Source: Bufo bufo
Lineage: Eukaryota > Chordata > Amphibia > Anura > Bufonidae
DNA: 64,000 nucleotides
Direction: 5' to 3'
Assembly: GCF_905171765.1 (NCBI RefSeq)
Contig: NC_053391.1
Span: forward strand, 690,055,257 to 690,119,256
The position numbers and the translations under genes were made by a program. Below the pieces are notes generated by a model. The model was not told the origin of the DNA, made no database searches, and worked only from the letters and a program-made list of their open reading frames with translations. Shown here piece by piece: positions 62,085 through 64,000 of the stretch (positions within the stretch are counted from its first letter, which is position 1; the number at the start of each line of letters is the position of its first letter).

Positions 62085-64000
62085 TATGCTTAAAATATGT
62101 AGATCAAGGAGGTGTTATTGAAAATGTGGGTGGTACACATGTAGATTTCCAATATCGACTTTACGTTTGCTGTGGAAATGCTGAATATAAGATGTTCTTT
62201 ATTACGCTAAATGCCTAGAATCTACTAGATGGCGATTTTTGGGAAGGTGTAACAGAGACCACTGTCTATGAGACACATTCTGGGCACCTCAGCCTCTCTG
62301 AGAGAGACCAAGAAATTTCAACACCTTGCAGAGACAGTCACCAGGGGACGAAACTTTCTGAGTGTCATGTCAAAGTTTTATGGGACATTTTTGTTAATTT
62401 ATATCTTTAAGAAGAGGCTTAGTGGCATTAATGTGTCTCCGTGCCTGGAACATCCCATACTGGAGGTGTCTGGCTATTTGTCCAAGTGACAACTGGACAA
62501 CTTGATGTCTTCATCTTTATTCTCTCTTGGGAAATGGACAAACGACAGTGCCCAAAATGAAGTAAGGTTGGAGAAGATGAAGGAGGGGGGACAGCAGTGG
62601 TGGCACTTGGCATAGAGGTTGCTTTTTAACTCTCAGCAGGTATGACTTTGAGCTTGGCATGGCTCTCAGACTTCTGTTGAAGCTGCCTGTCTTGCATTCC
62701 TCTTTACAAGCTCTCTCCATCAAAGGACGGCTGTCAACACCTCAGCTCCTGAATTCACGTCTTCTCGCAGCCTTGAGAAACTCCAAAGGGGCTGAGTGCC
62801 AAGAAAGGGGGGGGGGGATGAATGACAAGTGAGAGCCTTTTAACAAGCTCCTTGTATGATTCATGTTTACCCCCAAAGACAACTGATGAAACCTCCGCGG
62901 TGACTGGACGCTTGCAGCCAAAGACAGTTCTTAATGGTGCAATTTATAGAGTGCCTTCAACAACCTCATCCCAAGACACAACCGCCATAAACCACGCACA
63001 AACACACACGCTCCTTACCGAGGAGAAGGCTTCAAGTCTAGGAAAGTTGGCCACAACTATTTATGGTTGAGTGCTGTGATGAGCTTCCACAATGCAGACA
63101 GTGAAGGGGAGAGAAGAGATCATGTGGAGAAGAAAATGTCAACATGTGGAACCCATCATGAGGAATGAGTTGGTGGTCTCAGTCCAAATCAACATAGAAC
63201 ACTCAACGTGTATGCTCCAGTCTACAGAGGGTGTAGGTTTCTTGTCAGTTAGCTCGGACCATGTTTTCGTTGACACCATTTATTTAATGGAATCATGGCA
63301 GAGTGCATAAGCATAGAGTGCATATCTCCACAATTGTAAGCGAGGTATTCTGTACACTAGAAGGTACCAGAAAGTTGGGACCCCCTACAATACTCAGAAT
63401 GGTGTCCAAGCAAACCCATAAAGGCTGAGACATGGACCTTCATTACAATGATGCTGTAGGAAGCATGACTAAGAAGGTGTCAAGGTGACTTAGAGCAGTT
63501 GTCACTTCTCTTTCCCCAGTTTTCTTTGCAAAGTGTACGAGCCCCAGAAAGTTCAGACCCGGGGCAGATTGGGAGCTTAAAGTGGCCCCATTTTGTAGGT
63601 GGAAATTGACAGATGGTGGGGCCAACACAAATAGGCAGGGTCAGCAATAACATATTTAAGAACCAAATATCACAAAATACTGTACATCCCTAGAAGTTGC
63701 CCCTTTGTGGTGGCGAATATCAACTGCCACATACGGTTCTTCTCTTCCAGTTGTCTTTTTTTAAGATATGACGGAGGAGTAGAGGAGGTGAAACTCAGAC
63801 CACAGCAGTGAGACATTGCTACCTTCAGCATGTTGCCAGCTCATTCAGTACTATCAAACATACAAGAGAACTACATACTTATCATATCCAATGATGCCTT
63901 CGCAGACATACACATTCTCTTTCCTTATCTTCTCCGTTTGGCCCAGACCGCCATGACGACTTCTTTCAGATATGCCTCGTCTTGCCTCTACAGAGTTTGT
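62085..64000. other. Unidentified DNA, no gene seen
   Basis: Less repetitive than the rest of the window. It contains a poly-G run near 62810. No transposon protein, terminal repeat, RNA gene or convincing exon was recognised on either strand. It could be single-copy intergenic or intronic DNA. Confidence 0.4.

Noticed and set aside
62268..63310. Several 60-80 codon frames in the right-hand region
   Set aside because: Lengths expected by chance, no domain, no codon bias or splice context that I can defend.

Overview
The window is eukaryotic repeat-rich DNA with no recognisable host gene. Its repeat types (CR1/L2-type LINEs, Tc1/mariner elements, several hAT families with 'TAGnGnTGAGCG' or 'CAGGGGCG' ends, TTAA-flanked elements, Penelope-like elements and many long minisatellites) point to an amphibian, most likely an anuran. 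This is inference from repeat families, not a species identification.

Layout. 1-760: 40-bp minisatellite. 1514-4369: non-autonomous hAT-like element, mostly a 29-bp minisatellite. 4548-9069: minus-strand CR1 LINE pseudogene, split by a hAT-like element (6715-8904) with a perfect 8-bp target duplication. 9466-10234: fold-back TTAA element. 10240-15663: decayed minus-strand hAT transposon holding an apparently intact Tc1-like DD37E element (13706-15268, transposase 13924-14940). 15664-20896: unidentified DNA with a triplicated 0.4-kb repeat and small MITEs. 20897-27951: decayed plus-strand hAT carrying a minisatellite-rich insertion. 28016-28860: 340-bp tandem repeat. 29683-31236: 5'-truncated CR1 with an uninterrupted reverse transcriptase frame. 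31534-58671: a nest of three Penelope-like elements (PLEs C, A and B), another Tc1, a TTAA element and another hAT. 60522-62082: decayed Tc1-like element.

The PLE cluster is the most interesting part. Each PLE is a pair of head-to-head inverted copies, one longer and one 5'-truncated. PLE A (38547-47552) has two 3409-bp arms of equal length and sits in the reverse transcriptase frame of the older PLE C, with a 15-bp target duplication. PLE B (50554-57523) sits in a hAT coding region with a 14-bp duplication. All six arms contain a sequence that folds as a short-stem-III type I hammerhead ribozyme. In both A and B an upstream frame (ORF1: helical domain, then basic or low-complexity tail) overlaps the RT/GIY-YIG frame, which lies in the -1 frame. 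Both overlaps hold the heptamer T TTT TTA, followed by G, in the phase needed for -1 frameshifting. A shared 3' splice acceptor is the main alternative.

Order of events as read: PLE C inserted first. A Tc1 element then entered its left copy (the right copy keeps the empty TA site), a TTAA element entered that Tc1, and PLE A entered the C coding region. Separately, PLE B entered a hAT element next to C. All boundaries and folds were read by eye; identities and copy numbers are approximate unless stated.
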